Notes: generated by a model from the letters alone, not told the origin. Positions 8,689 through 18,368 are shown, numbered from the stretch's first letter. The stretch: DNA of 56,756 bases from an uncultured Erysipelotrichaceae bacterium (GCA_902761625.1 CACWLH010000006.1:1-56756); one strand, 5' to 3'. Made by a program: numbers and translations.

Positions 8689-9679
8689 ATCGAGCTGTGA
8701 TGAGACAGCGTGCGCCGTTGTGCGCGATGGAAAAGAGATTCTTTCCAATATTGTTTCAAGTCAGATCAATGTGCATACATTATACGGAGGGGTTGTGCCG
8801 GAAGTTGCCAGCCGCATCCATGTAGAGAATATCTCAACCGTCATCACAGAGGCGCTTGCCAGGGCACAGGTCACCATGGATGACATCGATGCGGTTGCCT
8901 ATACAAGAGGACCCGGTCTGATCGGTTCCCTTCATGTCGGCGTGCAGGCGGCCAAGACCATCGCCTGGGCTTTCAATAAACCGCTGGTTCCGGTCAATCA
9001 TATGACCGGCCACATCTATGCCAACCGTTTTGTTGCAGAACTGAAATTCCCTTTGATGGCACTGGTGATTTCAGGCGGACATACCCAGCTGGTATGGATG
9101 AAGGATGAATGGAGTTTTGAAGAGATCGGCACAACCGGCGATGATGCCATCGGCGAAGCCTATGACAAGGTCGCAAGAGTGCTTGGCCTGGGCTATCCGG
9201 GCGGACCGAAGATCGACAAGATCGCAAAAGAGGGAAAGCCGCATTATTCCCTGCCGACTCCGAAAACCGCCAATCCCTATGACTTCTCATTCTCAGGTCT
9301 TAAGACAGCGGTGCTGCAGATGATCCAAAGAGAAGAGAGGAAGGGCGAGAAAATCAATATCGCCGATGCGGCATATTGTTTCCAGGAGACAGCGCTGACT
9401 TCCATGGTGAAGAAAACCATCGCCGCTGTACATGAATATCAGCCGAAGATGCTGGTGCTTGCCGGAGGCGTGGCGGCCAATTCCAGACTGCGTGTCATGA
9501 TGGAAGAGGAAATGGCGAAGATTGAAGAGACAGATCTGATCATTCCGCCGTTATACTGCTGCACGGACAACGCGGCCATGATCGGCGCCGCCGGATATGT
9601 CGCCTATATGCATGGCGAGCGGGGCGGATTTGACGCCTCGGCTGATCCGGGCATGCTGATGCCGGGCGAAGAAGAGTGA
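8666..9679 (+). CDS. tsaD: tRNA N6-adenosine threonylcarbamoyltransferase TsaD
   Basis: 337 residues, normal length. Transfers the threonylcarbamoyl group to A37 of tRNA. The start MTLILAIESSCDETACAVV, the metal-binding pair in NHMTGHIYA, and the ISGGHT and GGVAANSRLR motifs are all intact. RBS AGGACTGGAAG lies in rimI. Last gene of the t6A operon; no clear terminator follows before rex. Confidence 0.96.
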   Translation: MTLILAIESSCDETACAVVRDGKEILSNIVSSQINVHTLYGGVVPEVASRIHVENISTVITEALARAQVTMDDIDAVAYTRGPGLIGSLHVGVQAAKTIAWAFNKPLVPVNHMTGHIYANRFVAELKFPLMALVISGGHTQLVWMKDEWSFEEIGTTGDDAIGEAYDKVARVLGLGYPGGPKIDKIAKEGKPHYSLPTPKTANPYDFSFSGLKTAVLQMIQREERKGEKINIADAAYCFQETALTSMVKKTIAAVHEYQPKMLVLAGGVAANSRLRVMMEEEMAKIEETDLIIPPLYCCTDNAAMIGAAGYVAYMHGERGGFDASADPGMLMPGEEE

Positions 9680-9753
9680 TTTAACCGCGACTTGTTAATA
9701 TTTCAATATTTTCACAAATAGCCTTTTGGTGTAAGATTGTAACGGTGATAAAT

Positions 9754-10374
9754 ATGACGGAGAGAAAAGTACCAAAAGCAACCTTACAGAGATATCCTGT
9801 TTATCTAAAAGCATTGCGCAAACTCAGATCCGACGGTGTCAGAAGAATCATGTCGCGTGAGCTTGCGGAGTATGTTTCCATTGAGTCCACGACTATCCGC
9901 CGTGATTTCAGCTTCCTGGGCAATCTCGGAAAGCAGGGATACGGATACAACGTGGATGATCTGATTGAGATTTTCTCTGAGCAGCTCGGTGTGAATTTTG
10001 ATGAGAAAATCATTCTGATCGGTGCAGGCAATCTCGGCAAGGCATTGATGAATTACAATAACTGGAACCATGTGGTCGGTGAAATCGTATGTGCATTCGA
10101 TCTTGAACCGGAAAAGGTGCAGGGGGCGCCGGTGCCGGTTTATGCATTGAGTGAGCTGAAAGAGAAAATGCCCGAGGGCTGCCGTATTGCCATCCTGTGT
10201 ATTTCAAAGGATGTGCAGGAAACCGTTGATCTGCTGATTGACAGCGGCATCCGCGGTTTTGTGAGCTTCGCGATGGAACACTTCTCGGTTCCGGCAGGAA
10301 TATATGTGAAGAGTGTGGATGTTGTTTCAAGCATCCAGGAACTTGTATTTGAAACCAACGCAATCAGGAAATAG
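9754..10374 (+). CDS. rex: Redox-sensing transcriptional repressor Rex
   Basis: 206 residues from ATG 9754 (GTG 9745 is an alternative; GGTGA lies five bases before the ATG). Rex senses the NADH/NAD+ ratio and represses fermentation and respiration genes when NADH is low. Residues 1-80 are the winged helix with SRELAEYVSIESTTIRRDFSFLG. The Rossmann motif GAGNLG is at 90-95, and the C-terminal swapped helix ends the protein. asnS follows 15 bases later and is probably cotranscribed. It is a plausible regulator of fermentative genes here, but I found no good Rex operator before nrfA. Confidence 0.93.
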   Translation: MTERKVPKATLQRYPVYLKALRKLRSDGVRRIMSRELAEYVSIESTTIRRDFSFLGNLGKQGYGYNVDDLIEIFSEQLGVNFDEKIILIGAGNLGKALMNYNNWNHVVGEIVCAFDLEPEKVQGAPVPVYALSELKEKMPEGCRIAILCISKDVQETVDLLIDSGIRGFVSFAMEHFSVPAGIYVKSVDVVSSIQELVFETNAIRK

Positions 10375-10389
10375 AAGGAGATAAGAATT

Positions 10390-11778
10390 ATGCCTACAGA
10401 AATGAGCGTCCGTGAACTTTATGCACTGACAAAAGACGCAACTGAATTTGAAAGAGACCAGACCGATTATGTTCAGGTCCAGGGATGGATCCGTACAAAC
10501 CGCGCCGGCAAGAATGTGTCTTTCATCGCACTCAATGACGGAACTTATTTCCAGAATGTGCAGATTGTCTATTCCGCCGACTCGCTTACGGATTATGACA
10601 AGGTCAGCAAATACCTGACCGGAACCGCGATCTCGGTCATCGGCAAATACGTGCCGACACCGGATGCCAGACAGCCTTTTGAAATCCAGGCGGCTGAGAT
10701 CAATCTCGAAGGCGCGTGCGACGGCACATATCCGATGCAGAAGAAGAGACATTCCTTTGAATATCTGCGTGAAGTCGGACATCTGCGTCCTCGCACAAAC
10801 ACATTCTCGGCAGTATTCAGAGTCAGATCCTGCCTGGCCATGGCAATCCATCAGTTCTTCCAGGAACAGGGCTTTGTCTATGTCAACACACCGATCATCA
10901 CCGGCAACGATGCCGAGGGTGCAGGTGAGACATTCACCGTCACAACCAGAGATGATGCCAACTATGAAGAGGACTTCTTCGGCAAGCATGCCTCACTGAC
11001 CGTTTCCGGTCAGCTGCAGGCGGAAGCCTTTGCGCTTGCTTTCCGTGATGTCTATACATTCGGACCGACCTTCCGTGCGGAAAACTCCAACACCACAACC
11101 CATGCGGCTGAGTTCTGGATGATCGAGCCGGAAATGGCATTTGCCGATCTGGAATATGATATGGATGTGATCGAGGACATGATCAAGTACTGCATCGACT
11201 ATATCCTTGAGACATGCCCGGAGGAAATGAAGTTCTTCAATGAAAGAATCGACACAACCCTTCTGGAAAGACTGAATCATGTCAGAAACAGCGAATTCCG
11301 CAGAATGCCCTACACAGAGGCAATCGAACTGCTCAAGCAGGCGGATGTGAAGTTTGAAAACAGCAACATCTACTGGGGTATGGACCTCAACACCGAACAT
11401 GAGCGCTATATCACCGAAAAGGTTGTCAAGGGCCCGACATTCCTGATCAACTATCCGGAGGAAATCAAGGCCTTCTATATGAGACAGAATGATGACGGCA
11501 AGACAGTCGCGGCATGCGATCTGCTCGTTCCGGGTGTCGGTGAACTGGTCGGCGGCAGCCAGAGAGAAGAGAGACTTGATCTGCTTGAGGCCAAGATGGA
11601 AAAACTCGGCATGAACAAGGAAACCCTGGAATGGTATCTCGACCTGCGCAGATACGGCGGCTGCCAGCATGCCGGATTCGGACTGGGCTTTGAACGTCTG
11701 GTCATGTATATCACCGGCATGGAGAACATCAGAGACGTCATCCCGTTCGCAAGAACACCGCGCAACCTCTTATTCTGA
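10390..11778 (+). CDS. asnS: Asparaginyl-tRNA synthetase
   Basis: 462 residues, normal length. Class IIb synthetase: N-terminal OB-fold anticodon-binding domain (about 20-115, containing [19 protein letters not shown]), then the class II catalytic core with motif 2 ([25 protein letters not shown]) and motif 3 ([12 protein letters not shown]). RBS AAGGAG lies before ATG 10390. Downstream of rex with only a 15-base gap; a terminator follows. Confidence 0.96.
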   Translation: MPTEMSVRELYALTKDATEFERDQTDYVQVQGWIRTNRAGKNVSFIALNDGTYFQNVQIVYSADSLTDYDKVSKYLTGTAISVIGKYVPTPDARQPFEIQAAEINLEGACDGTYPMQKKRHSFEYLREVGHLRPRTNTFSAVFRVRSCLAMAIHQFFQEQGFVYVNTPIITGNDAEGAGETFTVTTRDDANYEEDFFGKHASLTVSGQLQAEAFALAFRDVYTFGPTFRAENSNTTTHAAEFWMIEPEMAFADLEYDMDVIEDMIKYCIDYILETCPEEMKFFNERIDTTLLERLNHVRNSEFRRMPYTEAIELLKQADVKFENSNIYWGMDLNTEHERYITEKVVKGPTFLINYPEEIKAFYMRQNDDGKTVAACDLLVPGVGELVGGSQREERLDLLEAKMEKLGMNKETLEWYLDLRRYGGCQHAGFGLGFERLVMYITGMENIRDVIPFARTPRNLLF

Positions 11779-11796
11779 TTAACTGAACAAAATCAA

Positions 11797-11836
11797 CGGG
11801 GAATGGAATTCTCAGAAAACTCCATTCCCGTTTTTT
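11797..11836 (+). terminator. Terminator after asnS
   Basis: Stem GGGAATGGA / TCCATTCCC with a long loop, then six T (11831-11836). Confidence 0.85.
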
Positions 11837-11849
11837 AAGGAGTCGTTTT

Positions 11850-13715
11850 ATGCTTTACCAGATCAGCAGAGCAGCCAAATACTATGGAGCCGAGACAGTC
11901 TTTGAGGACTGTAATTTTGAGATCCGCGGAAAAGAAAAGATCGCCATTGTCGGCCGGAACGGCTGCGGCAAGACGACCTTTCTGAGATGCCTTTGCGGAG
12001 AGGAAAACTTTGACAGGGGAACCATATCAAAACAAAACGGCATCACCATCGGCTATCTGGCCCAGAAAGTTCTGGAACATGATGAAAGAACCGTCGAAGA
12101 GGAGCTGATGACCATCTACGCGCATGTCTTTGAACTTCAGGATGAAATGCGTGAGCTTGAAAAGCAGATGGAAACCGATGTGAATGAGAAGATCCTTGCC
12201 CAGTATGCCAGACTTCAGGAAGAGTTCGAATCAGTCAACGGCTATAACTGGGAATCGGAAATGAAAACCGTCTTCACCCGCTTCGGCTTTGATCTTTCCG
12301 ATCTGAAAAAGAAGATCGGCGAATTCTCCGGCGGTCAGAAGACAAGAATCGCTTTTGTGCGTCTTCTGCTGTCAAAGCCCGATGTGCTTCTGCTTGACGA
12401 GCCGACCAACCATCTGGATCTGTCGGCGATCGAATGGCTGGAAGGCTATGTGAAAAACTATCCCCGGGCGGTTGTGGTCGTATCCCATGACCGGATGTTC
12501 CTGGATCGTGTCACGGATTTTGTCTATGACATGGAATTCGGTAAAATGAAGCGCTATGCCGGCAGCTATTCCTCTTTCACCGTTCAGAAGGAGAATGATC
12601 TGGAACGTCTTCAGCAGGCATATGACAGACAGCAGAAAGACATCCAGCGCCTGCAGGCACTGATTGAAAAATTTCGCTACAAGAAAAACAAGGCTGCCTT
12701 CGCGCAATCCAAGATCAAATATCTTGAACGGATGGATAAGATCGAAGTGGAGAAAGCCGACACCAAAACATTCCATGCCCATTTCACGCCTGCCATCAAA
12801 GGCGGCGAAAGGGTGCTCGATGTTGAAAAACTGGTCATCGGATATGACAGGCCATTGTGTGAGGTTTCCCTGGAAATGCACAGAGGCAACCGCATCGGCG
12901 TGATCGGTTCCAACGGCACCGGCAAATCCACCCTGGTCAAAACCCTGATGGGATTGCAGGCACCCTTAAGCGGATCATTTCTGTACGGTCATCAGATTGA
13001 AGTCGGCTATTTTGATCAGCAGCTGGCCCAGTTCTCCAGCGGCAAGACCGTACTGGAGGAGCTCTGGGATGAAAACCCCGAGCTGGACAGAACCGCGGTG
13101 CGGGGAGTGCTGGGACAGTTCCTTTTCTCGGCGGATGATGTGTTCAAAACCGTCGATGTGCTCTCCGGCGGCGAGAAGGTGAGACTCTCGCTTGCCAAGC
13201 TGTTATTGAAACATTCCAATATGCTCATTCTCGATGAGCCGACCAACCATCTTGATATCCCCGGCAAGGAGGCGCTTGAGGAATCCCTGAAAGGCTTCAC
13301 CGGTTCCATTCTCTTCGTCTCCCATGACCGTTATTTCATCAACCAGCTGGCCACCGGTCTGCTCATTCTCAATGATGATGAAACGACCGAATTCTTTGAC
13401 GGAACCTATGAGGAATATATGGAGCGCATCAAGGAAAAAACCATCATCCAGAAGGCCGAAGCGCCGAAAGCCTCTGTGCAGAAGGATGAGAAGAAACGTC
13501 TGTCCCCGGAAGGCAGAAGAAGACGTCTGGCCGCGGTGGAAAAGAAGATCACCGAAACCGAGGCGGAACTCGAAAAACTCAGAGAACTGCGCTTTGATCC
13601 GGAATATTACCAGGATTACACAAAGCTCAATGAACTCGATGAAAAAGTCGCCGCTCTGGAAAATGACACCGCCCGCCTGATGGATGAGTGGGAGGAGCTC
13701 AGCGAAGAATCATAG
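11850..13715 (+). CDS. ABC-F family ATPase (translation factor type)
   Basis: 621 residues. Two ABC domains and no membrane segment: Walker A GRNGCGKTT (35-43) and GSNGTGKST, signatures FSGGQK and LSGGEK, and two LDEPTNHLD Walker B boxes. A charged linker of about 85 residues between the domains matches the P-site tRNA interaction motif of ABC-F proteins. The tail (about 550-621) is a predicted coiled coil rich in Glu, Lys and Leu. It most resembles the housekeeping YdiF/YfmR group that helps stalled ribosomes; a role in antibiotic protection cannot be excluded from sequence alone. Its start is 13 bases after the asnS terminator, with RBS AAGGAG. Confidence 0.9.
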   Translation: MLYQISRAAKYYGAETVFEDCNFEIRGKEKIAIVGRNGCGKTTFLRCLCGEENFDRGTISKQNGITIGYLAQKVLEHDERTVEEELMTIYAHVFELQDEMRELEKQMETDVNEKILAQYARLQEEFESVNGYNWESEMKTVFTRFGFDLSDLKKKIGEFSGGQKTRIAFVRLLLSKPDVLLLDEPTNHLDLSAIEWLEGYVKNYPRAVVVVSHDRMFLDRVTDFVYDMEFGKMKRYAGSYSSFTVQKENDLERLQQAYDRQQKDIQRLQALIEKFRYKKNKAAFAQSKIKYLERMDKIEVEKADTKTFHAHFTPAIKGGERVLDVEKLVIGYDRPLCEVSLEMHRGNRIGVIGSNGTGKSTLVKTLMGLQAPLSGSFLYGHQIEVGYFDQQLAQFSSGKTVLEELWDENPELDRTAVRGVLGQFLFSADDVFKTVDVLSGGEKVRLSLAKLLLKHSNMLILDEPTNHLDIPGKEALEESLKGFTGSILFVSHDRYFINQLATGLLILNDDETTEFFDGTYEEYMERIKEKTIIQKAEAPKASVQKDEKKRLSPEGRRRRLAAVEKKITETEAELEKLRELRFDPEYYQDYTKLNELDEKVAALENDTARLMDEWEELSEES

Positions 13716-13718
13716 TCA

Positions 13719-13757
13719 AAAACAGCAACAGTGCGTACCCGCCTGTTGTTGTTTTGT
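13719..13757 (+). terminator. Terminator after the ABC-F gene
   Basis: AACAGCAACAG / CTGTTGTTGTT (13721-13731 and 13743-13753) is followed by TTGTT. The pfp2 -10 box lies immediately after it. Confidence 0.65.
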
Positions 13758-13763
13758 TATAAT
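13755..13763 (+). promoter_or_regulatory. Extended -10 promoter of the second pfp
   Basis: TGTTATAAT is a perfect extended -10 (TG-N-TATAAT). No clear -35 is present, as is common with this class. It overlaps the tail of the preceding terminator and sits 31 bases before the start codon. Confidence 0.65.
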
Positions 13764-13794
13764 TGAGTTGGTAATTACAGGAGAAAATATCATT

Positions 13795-15030
13795 ATGGCG
13801 AATTGTATTGTTGCTCAGTCCGGCGGTCCGAGCTCAGTCATCAACGCGACCCTTGCCGGCATTATCAAGGCAAACCAGCTGAATCCGCTCTATGATCATG
13901 TATACGGCGGAATCAACGGCATCGAGGGTGTTCTTCAGGAACGCTTTGTCGATCTGACCAGAATGACCGAACGTGAGAATCTGGTGTTGAGACAGACACC
14001 GTCAAGCGCGCTCGGCTCATGCCGATACAAGCTGAAGAGAGACAATCTCGAGGATTTCGAGAAGATCATGAAGATCATGGAGAAATACAATGTCGAGACA
14101 CTTTTCTATATCGGCGGAAATGACTCCATGGACACGGTTGCCTCGCTTTCCGAATACGCAAAGAGAAACGGCATCAAAAACAGACGCTTCATCGGCTGCC
14201 CCAAGACCATTGACAATGATCTGGAACAGATCGACCACGCGCCCGGTTTCGCATCCGCAGCCAAATTCATCGCCACCACCGCGCTGCAGTGCTGGCAGGA
14301 TGTCAATGTTTACCCGGCCAGCCGCAGGGAAGTCTTCATTCTTGAAACGATGGGAAGAGATGCGGGATGGCTTGCCGCTTCGGCATGTCTTTCCGGCATT
14401 GTCGATGTGCTGATTGTTCCCGAAAAGAGCTTTGACAGGGAGACGGTCCTTGAGGAAATCAAAACATGCATCGATGAGAAGTCCAAATGCTTCGTGGTGA
14501 TTTCCGAAGGCGCCCATTATCCCGACGGCACATATGTCAGCGCCGGTGAAGCGCGCAATGATCTTTTCGGCCATGCCGTGCTTGGCGGAGCAGGCAAGGC
14601 GCTTGAGGAGATGATTCTTGATTCGGGTGTATGCTCCCGCTGCAAGGTCATGGATCTTTCCAGCTCCCAGCGCTGCCATGCGACCGAACAGTCCGGGGTG
14701 GATGTGGATGAATCGTTCCGTCTGGGCTTAAGCGCGCATATGCGTTCTGCAGATCCTTCCTTTACGGGCAAGATGGTCAGCATCCGCAGAAGAACGGATG
14801 TCGATGAATATGATGTGGAATTCACTGCCATTGATGCTGACAAGGTTGCCAACTTCGTACGCAATCTGCCGGAAAAATGGCTGCTGCCCAATTTCAGGGG
14901 AGTGACCGAAGCGGCACTGGAATACATGAGACCCCTGATCAAGGGAACACCGAATATCATTATGAAAGACGGTCTGCCCGAACAGACGGTTCCGTTCTAC
15001 ATGCGTGACTGCGAGATCGAAAAACTGTAA
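13795..15030 (+). CDS. PPi-type 6-phosphofructokinase, short form
   Basis: 411 residues from ATG 13795 with RBS ACAGGAGA; the longer open frame begins inside the ABC-F gene and is rejected. PFK fold with GGPSS (10-14), GGNDS (107-111) and PKTIDND (136-142). The GGNDS/PKTIDND combination belongs to a clostridial clade usually annotated as diphosphate-fructose-6-phosphate phosphotransferase. Residues at these sites differ from ATP-PFK (GGDGS, GxPxTIDND), so I favour PPi as donor, with less certainty than for the long form at 1770. It is not a recent duplicate of that gene. A bidirectional terminator follows. Confidence 0.85.
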   Translation: MANCIVAQSGGPSSVINATLAGIIKANQLNPLYDHVYGGINGIEGVLQERFVDLTRMTERENLVLRQTPSSALGSCRYKLKRDNLEDFEKIMKIMEKYNVETLFYIGGNDSMDTVASLSEYAKRNGIKNRRFIGCPKTIDNDLEQIDHAPGFASAAKFIATTALQCWQDVNVYPASRREVFILETMGRDAGWLAASACLSGIVDVLIVPEKSFDRETVLEEIKTCIDEKSKCFVVISEGAHYPDGTYVSAGEARNDLFGHAVLGGAGKALEEMILDSGVCSRCKVMDLSSSQRCHATEQSGVDVDESFRLGLSAHMRSADPSFTGKMVSIRRRTDVDEYDVEFTAIDADKVANFVRNLPEKWLLPNFRGVTEAALEYMRPLIKGTPNIIMKDGLPEQTVPFYMRDCEIEKL

Positions 15031-15060
15031 ATAAATATCTGTCATATATAACGAAAAAGA

Positions 15061-15088
15061 AAAAACGCTGAATCCTCAGCGCTTTTTC
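15061..15088. terminator. Bidirectional terminator shared with tRNA-Ser
   Basis: CGCTGA / TCAGCG stem with A-run on the left and T-run on the right. It serves the plus-strand PFK gene and the minus-strand tRNA. Confidence 0.8.
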
Positions 15089-15094
15089 AATCAT

Positions 15095-15182
15095 GGCGGA
15101 GAATGAGGGATTTGAACCCCCGCACGCTTTCACGTCTAGCGGTTTTCGAAACCGCCCCCTTCAGCCTCTTGGGTAATTCTCC
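15095..15182 (-). tRNA. tRNA-Ser (anticodon CGA)
   Basis: The minus strand folds as a serine tRNA. The acceptor stem is GGAGAAT / ATTCTCC with G discriminator and encoded CCA. The anticodon stem GCGGT / ACCGC surrounds loop TTCGAAA, anticodon CGA for codon UCG. A long variable arm and T-loop TTCAAAT are present. 88 bases with CCA. Confidence 0.93.
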
Positions 15183-15285
15183 GGATGCAAAATAGAGTAT
15201 ATCATAAAACAAAGAATTGAAGAAACAAAACAGGCAGATTAAAATACGTGAGTCAAAGCCTCGGATATTCATGGGAGTAAGCAAT

Positions 15286-15834
15286 ATGGGACTGTTTGAA
15301 AAAGAAAAACAAAAAAAGCAGCTGTACCGCAAAAAAGACGGGAAATATGAATACATCGGCAATCTGCGCAGACACACCGGTTCAGAGGCTGAACTGAAAA
15401 AGACAAAGCTCATCCTGTGGCTGTGTGCCGCACCGGCTCTGATCTGTGCCATCGCCTCCGGCTGTATACCGGCCACCGGAATGGTGGACAATCTGTTTGT
15501 GCTGATTCCGTTTGCGGTGGGGATCTGCGTGCTTCTGTTTCTTTGCGCAAGACTTGCCGAGTTCACACTGACCGGCAGCGAGATCCGCGAAGAGCTGTAT
15601 GAGAAATGCGTACCTTCGTTCGGCGCACAGGCAACGGTGATCGAAATCGCCGCATTCATCACAGCCGCCGCCGAAATCATCCGCTTCTTTGTGTCTTCCG
15701 GAACCGTTTCGCTCAGCAGCACACTGATTGTTGCGGGCCTGCAGCTGATGACGGCGGGACTTTGCATGATATTTGCCAGAAAGGTCAGCGGAATGGATTT
15801 TGAGCTGGTTCACGGTTCAGCCGCGTCCAATTGA
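15286..15834 (+). CDS. Hypothetical four-helix membrane protein
   Basis: 182 residues from ATG 15286, chosen because GGAG lies eight bases upstream; in-frame starts further up have no ribosome site. A basic 40-residue N-terminus (KKQLYRKKDGKYEYIG) is followed by hydrophobic segments near 41-60, 68-90, 118-137 and 144-164. Both ends are probably cytoplasmic. I do not recognise the family. It stands alone between tRNA-Ser and a terminator-like hairpin. Confidence 0.65.
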   Translation: MGLFEKEKQKKQLYRKKDGKYEYIGNLRRHTGSEAELKKTKLILWLCAAPALICAIASGCIPATGMVDNLFVLIPFAVGICVLLFLCARLAEFTLTGSEIREELYEKCVPSFGAQATVIEIAAFITAAAEIIRFFVSSGTVSLSSTLIVAGLQLMTAGLCMIFARKVSGMDFELVHGSAASN

Positions 15835-15913
15835 CACGGTAACAGTGTAAACCGCTTCAATCTTAATAAATATGTAACAGGCGCCTTCAGATCATGAAAT
15901 GAAGGCGAAAAGG

Positions 15914-15953
15914 GCAGGGGAAGCCGGAAATGGGACTCTCCTGCTTTTTCTTT
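15914..15953 (+). terminator. Probable terminator of the small membrane protein gene
   Basis: GCAGG (15914-15918) pairs with CCTGC (15940-15944), followed by TTTTTCTTT. The loop is long (21 bases), so this is tentative. Confidence 0.45.
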
Positions 15954-16190
15954 GAGTCAAAGCAAATCAGAACAGTCAGAAGAAAACAATGCATGGTTTG
16001 GACTTGAGAACAGGGCGGTGAGGGCAAAAATGTGTATAAGCAAAGACTTTTTTTGAACCGCTTTATATATAAAGGAAGGCGGAACGCTTCGGAACATGCA
16101 TGAAACAGACTGACATCGGACAGCGCTGACGGAAGTGATTGAATATTTCCATTATGAAAACGACAGAAAACTTTTTCAATAACACCTGAA

Positions 16191-16205
16191 AATTTTCAGT
16201 ATATT
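16191..16205. promoter_or_regulatory. CodY-like box upstream of the opp promoter
   Basis: AATTTTCAGTATATT matches the CodY consensus AATTTTCWGAAAATT at 13 of 15 positions and overlaps a perfect palindrome CTGAAAATTTTCAG (16186-16199). It lies 35 bases upstream of the -35 box. CodY commonly controls peptide transporters in Bacillota; whether this organism has CodY is unknown. Confidence 0.35.
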
Positions 16206-16239
16206 TGGAAGAAGGGCCAGTGTAAAAAAGCACGCGTCA

Positions 16240-16268
16240 TTGACAGGGTGTATGAGAAATAATAAAAT
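16240..16268 (+). promoter_or_regulatory. Strong sigma-A promoter of the opp operon
   Basis: TTGACA (16240-16245), 17-base spacer, TAAAAT (16263-16268): near consensus. It gives a leader of about 50 bases before oppA. Confidence 0.85.
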
Positions 16269-16325
16269 ACGGTATATAAATGCATCGATTTAATGCATTG
16301 ATGTATTGCTTAGGAGGGAAAGAAA

Positions 16326-18266
16326 ATGAGCAATTCAAGAAAGTGGTTAGCCGGTGTTCTTGCTCTTGCGATGCTTGCAGGATGCTCAGGCAGCGGCGAA
16401 GCTTCAGGCAACACTGATTCCGAAGGCTCTGGCGAACCGAAAGTCGGCGGCCAGATCATCTACGGAAGCACAACCGAACTGTCCGGTGACCTTGGTAATG
16501 CTTGGTGGACAAACAACGCTTCAGACGCAATGATCCGTCAGCTGATTGATGACTACGGAACAGTCACAACAGACCAGGGCGGCGAACTCGTCGAAAACGC
16601 TACAACATGCGCAGGTATCGAATCTGTCGCAAACGATGACGGCACAAAGACATTCACAGTCAAGATCAAGGAAGGCCTGACATTCAACAACGGCGATCCG
16701 ATCACAGCTGCTAACTATGTCGCTTATGCACTCGTTGCTTACTCCGCACAGAACAAGGAAGCTGGCGCAAAAGTTTCCTCTGACCAGGTTGTCGGCGCCA
16801 AGGAATACCAGAACGGCGAGACAAACAAACTGTCCGGTGTCAGACTGATTGACGATTACACATATGCAATCTCCATCACATCTGACTATGTTCCTTATTA
16901 CTTCGAAGAGAGCTATGCTAATCTGTCCCCGATTTCCATGAAGCTCTATGCTCCGAGCCAGGCAGACATCAAGGTTGCTGACGACGGCGACGGCGCTTAC
17001 TTCACAGACGGTGAAATCACAGCTTCCGAACTCGATGCTTCCCGTTATGTATATGCTGACAGAATCTCTGCCGGCCCTTACACACTGAAGGAATTCGACC
17101 AGGCAGCTCTTACAGCTACACTCGAAATCAACCCGAACTACGGTGGAAACTTCGAAGGCCAGAAGCCTCATGTTGAAAAGATCATCGTTGTCAAGGCTGA
17201 AGATGAAACACAGATTGACGCTCTGAAGACAGGCGCAATCGACTTCCTCTCCGCCATCACAGGCGGTGCTCAGGTTAACGCAGCTCTCGACCTCGTTGAA
17301 GCTGGCGGATTCTCTGAAGTACACTACGACCGTAACGGTTATGGTAAGCTGATGTTCCAGTGCGACTTCGGTCCGACACAGTTCAAGGAAGTCCGTCATG
17401 CAGTTGCTTACCTGCTCGACAGAAACGAATTCGCTAACCAGTTCTGCGAAGGTTACGGTTCAGTCGTTCATGGTCCTTACGGAATCGCTTCCTGGATGTA
17501 CAAGGATTCCAAAGAACAGCTCGCTGAAAAGCTCGAAACATATGACTACAGCCTTGATAAGGCGGTCGAAGTCCTCAAGGAAGGCGGCTGGGTTTACAAC
17601 GCTGACGGCACAGACTATGTAGACGGTTCCGGCCTTGTCCGTTACAAGGAAGTTACAGACGAAGAAGCTAAGGTTGCGGAAGGCAAAGACTATACAGGTG
17701 TTGTTGAAGTCGGCGGCAAGAAGCTGATGCCTCTGCACATTGAGTGGTCCTCTTCTGAAGGCAACTCCGTATCCGAACTCCTCGCTGTCATGCTCGCTAA
17801 CGGCGAACAGACAAAGCAGGCTGGTATGGAAATCAACCAGAACGTTATGTCCTTCGACGACCTTCTGAACTACATGTACCGTGATGCAACTCAGGGTGAA
17901 CAGTATGGTGTCAAGACATATGGCATGTACAACCTCGCTACAAACTTCACAGCTCTCTATGACCAGTCCTACCAGTTCACAATGGATCCGGATCTGGTAG
18001 CTCAGGGATGGAACACCAACTTCACAGATGATGAAAAGCTCGACAAGCTCTCCATGGATATGGTTTATGGTGTTGAAGCTGGCGACGACGCAACATATCT
18101 GCAGACTTGGGTAGACTTCATTGATGAATGGAATGACTATCTCCCTGAAGTTCCGCTGTATTCCAACGTTTATTACGACATTATGAATTCCAAGATCAAG
18201 AACCTCGAATGCAACTCACTGTTTGACTTCTATCAGGCAGTTGTCTATGCATATATTGAGGAATAA
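16326..18266 (+). CDS. oppA: Oligopeptide ABC transporter substrate-binding lipoprotein OppA
   Basis: 646 residues, slightly long for the family 5 solute-binding proteins. Lipoprotein signal MSNSRKWLAGVLALAMLAGC with the lipidated cysteine at 20, then a Gly/Ser/Glu linker. Family hallmarks include the segment TFTVKIKEGLTFNNGDPITAANYVAYALVA and a C-terminal region ending near LYSNVYYDIMNSKIKNL. It captures peptides outside the membrane and delivers them to OppB/OppC. RBS AGGAGG before ATG 16326. Codon use is strongly biased (GCT, ACA, GAA, AAG), in keeping with very high expression. Two hairpins separate it from oppB. Confidence 0.92.
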   Translation: MSNSRKWLAGVLALAMLAGCSGSGEASGNTDSEGSGEPKVGGQIIYGSTTELSGDLGNAWWTNNASDAMIRQLIDDYGTVTTDQGGELVENATTCAGIESVANDDGTKTFTVKIKEGLTFNNGDPITAANYVAYALVAYSAQNKEAGAKVSSDQVVGAKEYQNGETNKLSGVRLIDDYTYAISITSDYVPYYFEESYANLSPISMKLYAPSQADIKVADDGDGAYFTDGEITASELDASRYVYADRISAGPYTLKEFDQAALTATLEINPNYGGNFEGQKPHVEKIIVVKAEDETQIDALKTGAIDFLSAITGGAQVNAALDLVEAGGFSEVHYDRNGYGKLMFQCDFGPTQFKEVRHAVAYLLDRNEFANQFCEGYGSVVHGPYGIASWMYKDSKEQLAEKLETYDYSLDKAVEVLKEGGWVYNADGTDYVDGSGLVRYKEVTDEEAKVAEGKDYTGVVEVGGKKLMPLHIEWSSSEGNSVSELLAVMLANGEQTKQAGMEINQNVMSFDDLLNYMYRDATQGEQYGVKTYGMYNLATNFTALYDQSYQFTMDPDLVAQGWNTNFTDDEKLDKLSMDMVYGVEAGDDATYLQTWVDFIDEWNDYLPEVPLYSNVYYDIMNSKIKNLECNSLFDFYQAVVYAYIEE

Positions 18267-18305
18267 TCTTAGATTCTGATTCATAATAAATAACCAGAGG
18301 CATGC

Positions 18306-18350
18306 AACCAGCAGAGTGCATAACAAAGCAGTGTACTCTGCTGGTTTCTA
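18306..18350 (+). terminator. Partial terminator / mRNA-stabilising hairpin between oppA and oppB
   Basis: Perfect 12-bp stem AACCAGCAGAGT / ACTCTGCTGGTT (18306-18317 and 18335-18346), then TTTCT. Because oppB-F follow without another obvious promoter, it probably lets some transcripts through and keeps oppA mRNA in excess. Confidence 0.65.
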
Positions 18351-18368
18351 TGATTTATAGAGATTTGA

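Larger units (their letters stand above)
15835..16239. other. Long intergenic region upstream of oppA
   Basis: About 400 bases without a gene. It holds a hairpin without T-run (CGCCTTCA / TGAAGGCG, 15882-15907), a terminator-like hairpin (15914-15953), a palindrome CTTTATATATAAAG (16061-16074) and a CodY-like box (16191-16205). I saw no riboswitch signature. Confidence 0.5.

Noticed and set aside
9692..9717. Possible Rex operator before rex (TTGTTAA and TTCACAA half-sites)
   Set aside because: The half-sites are 12 bases apart instead of 4, and no intact Rex palindrome is present.
15882..15907. CGCCTTCA / TGAAGGCG hairpin as a terminator
   Set aside because: No T-run on either strand; kept only as part of the intergenic description.
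16521..17399. Minus-strand open frame opposite oppA
   Set aside because: Product of the codon bias of oppA; composition (Cys/Val rich) is not protein-like.
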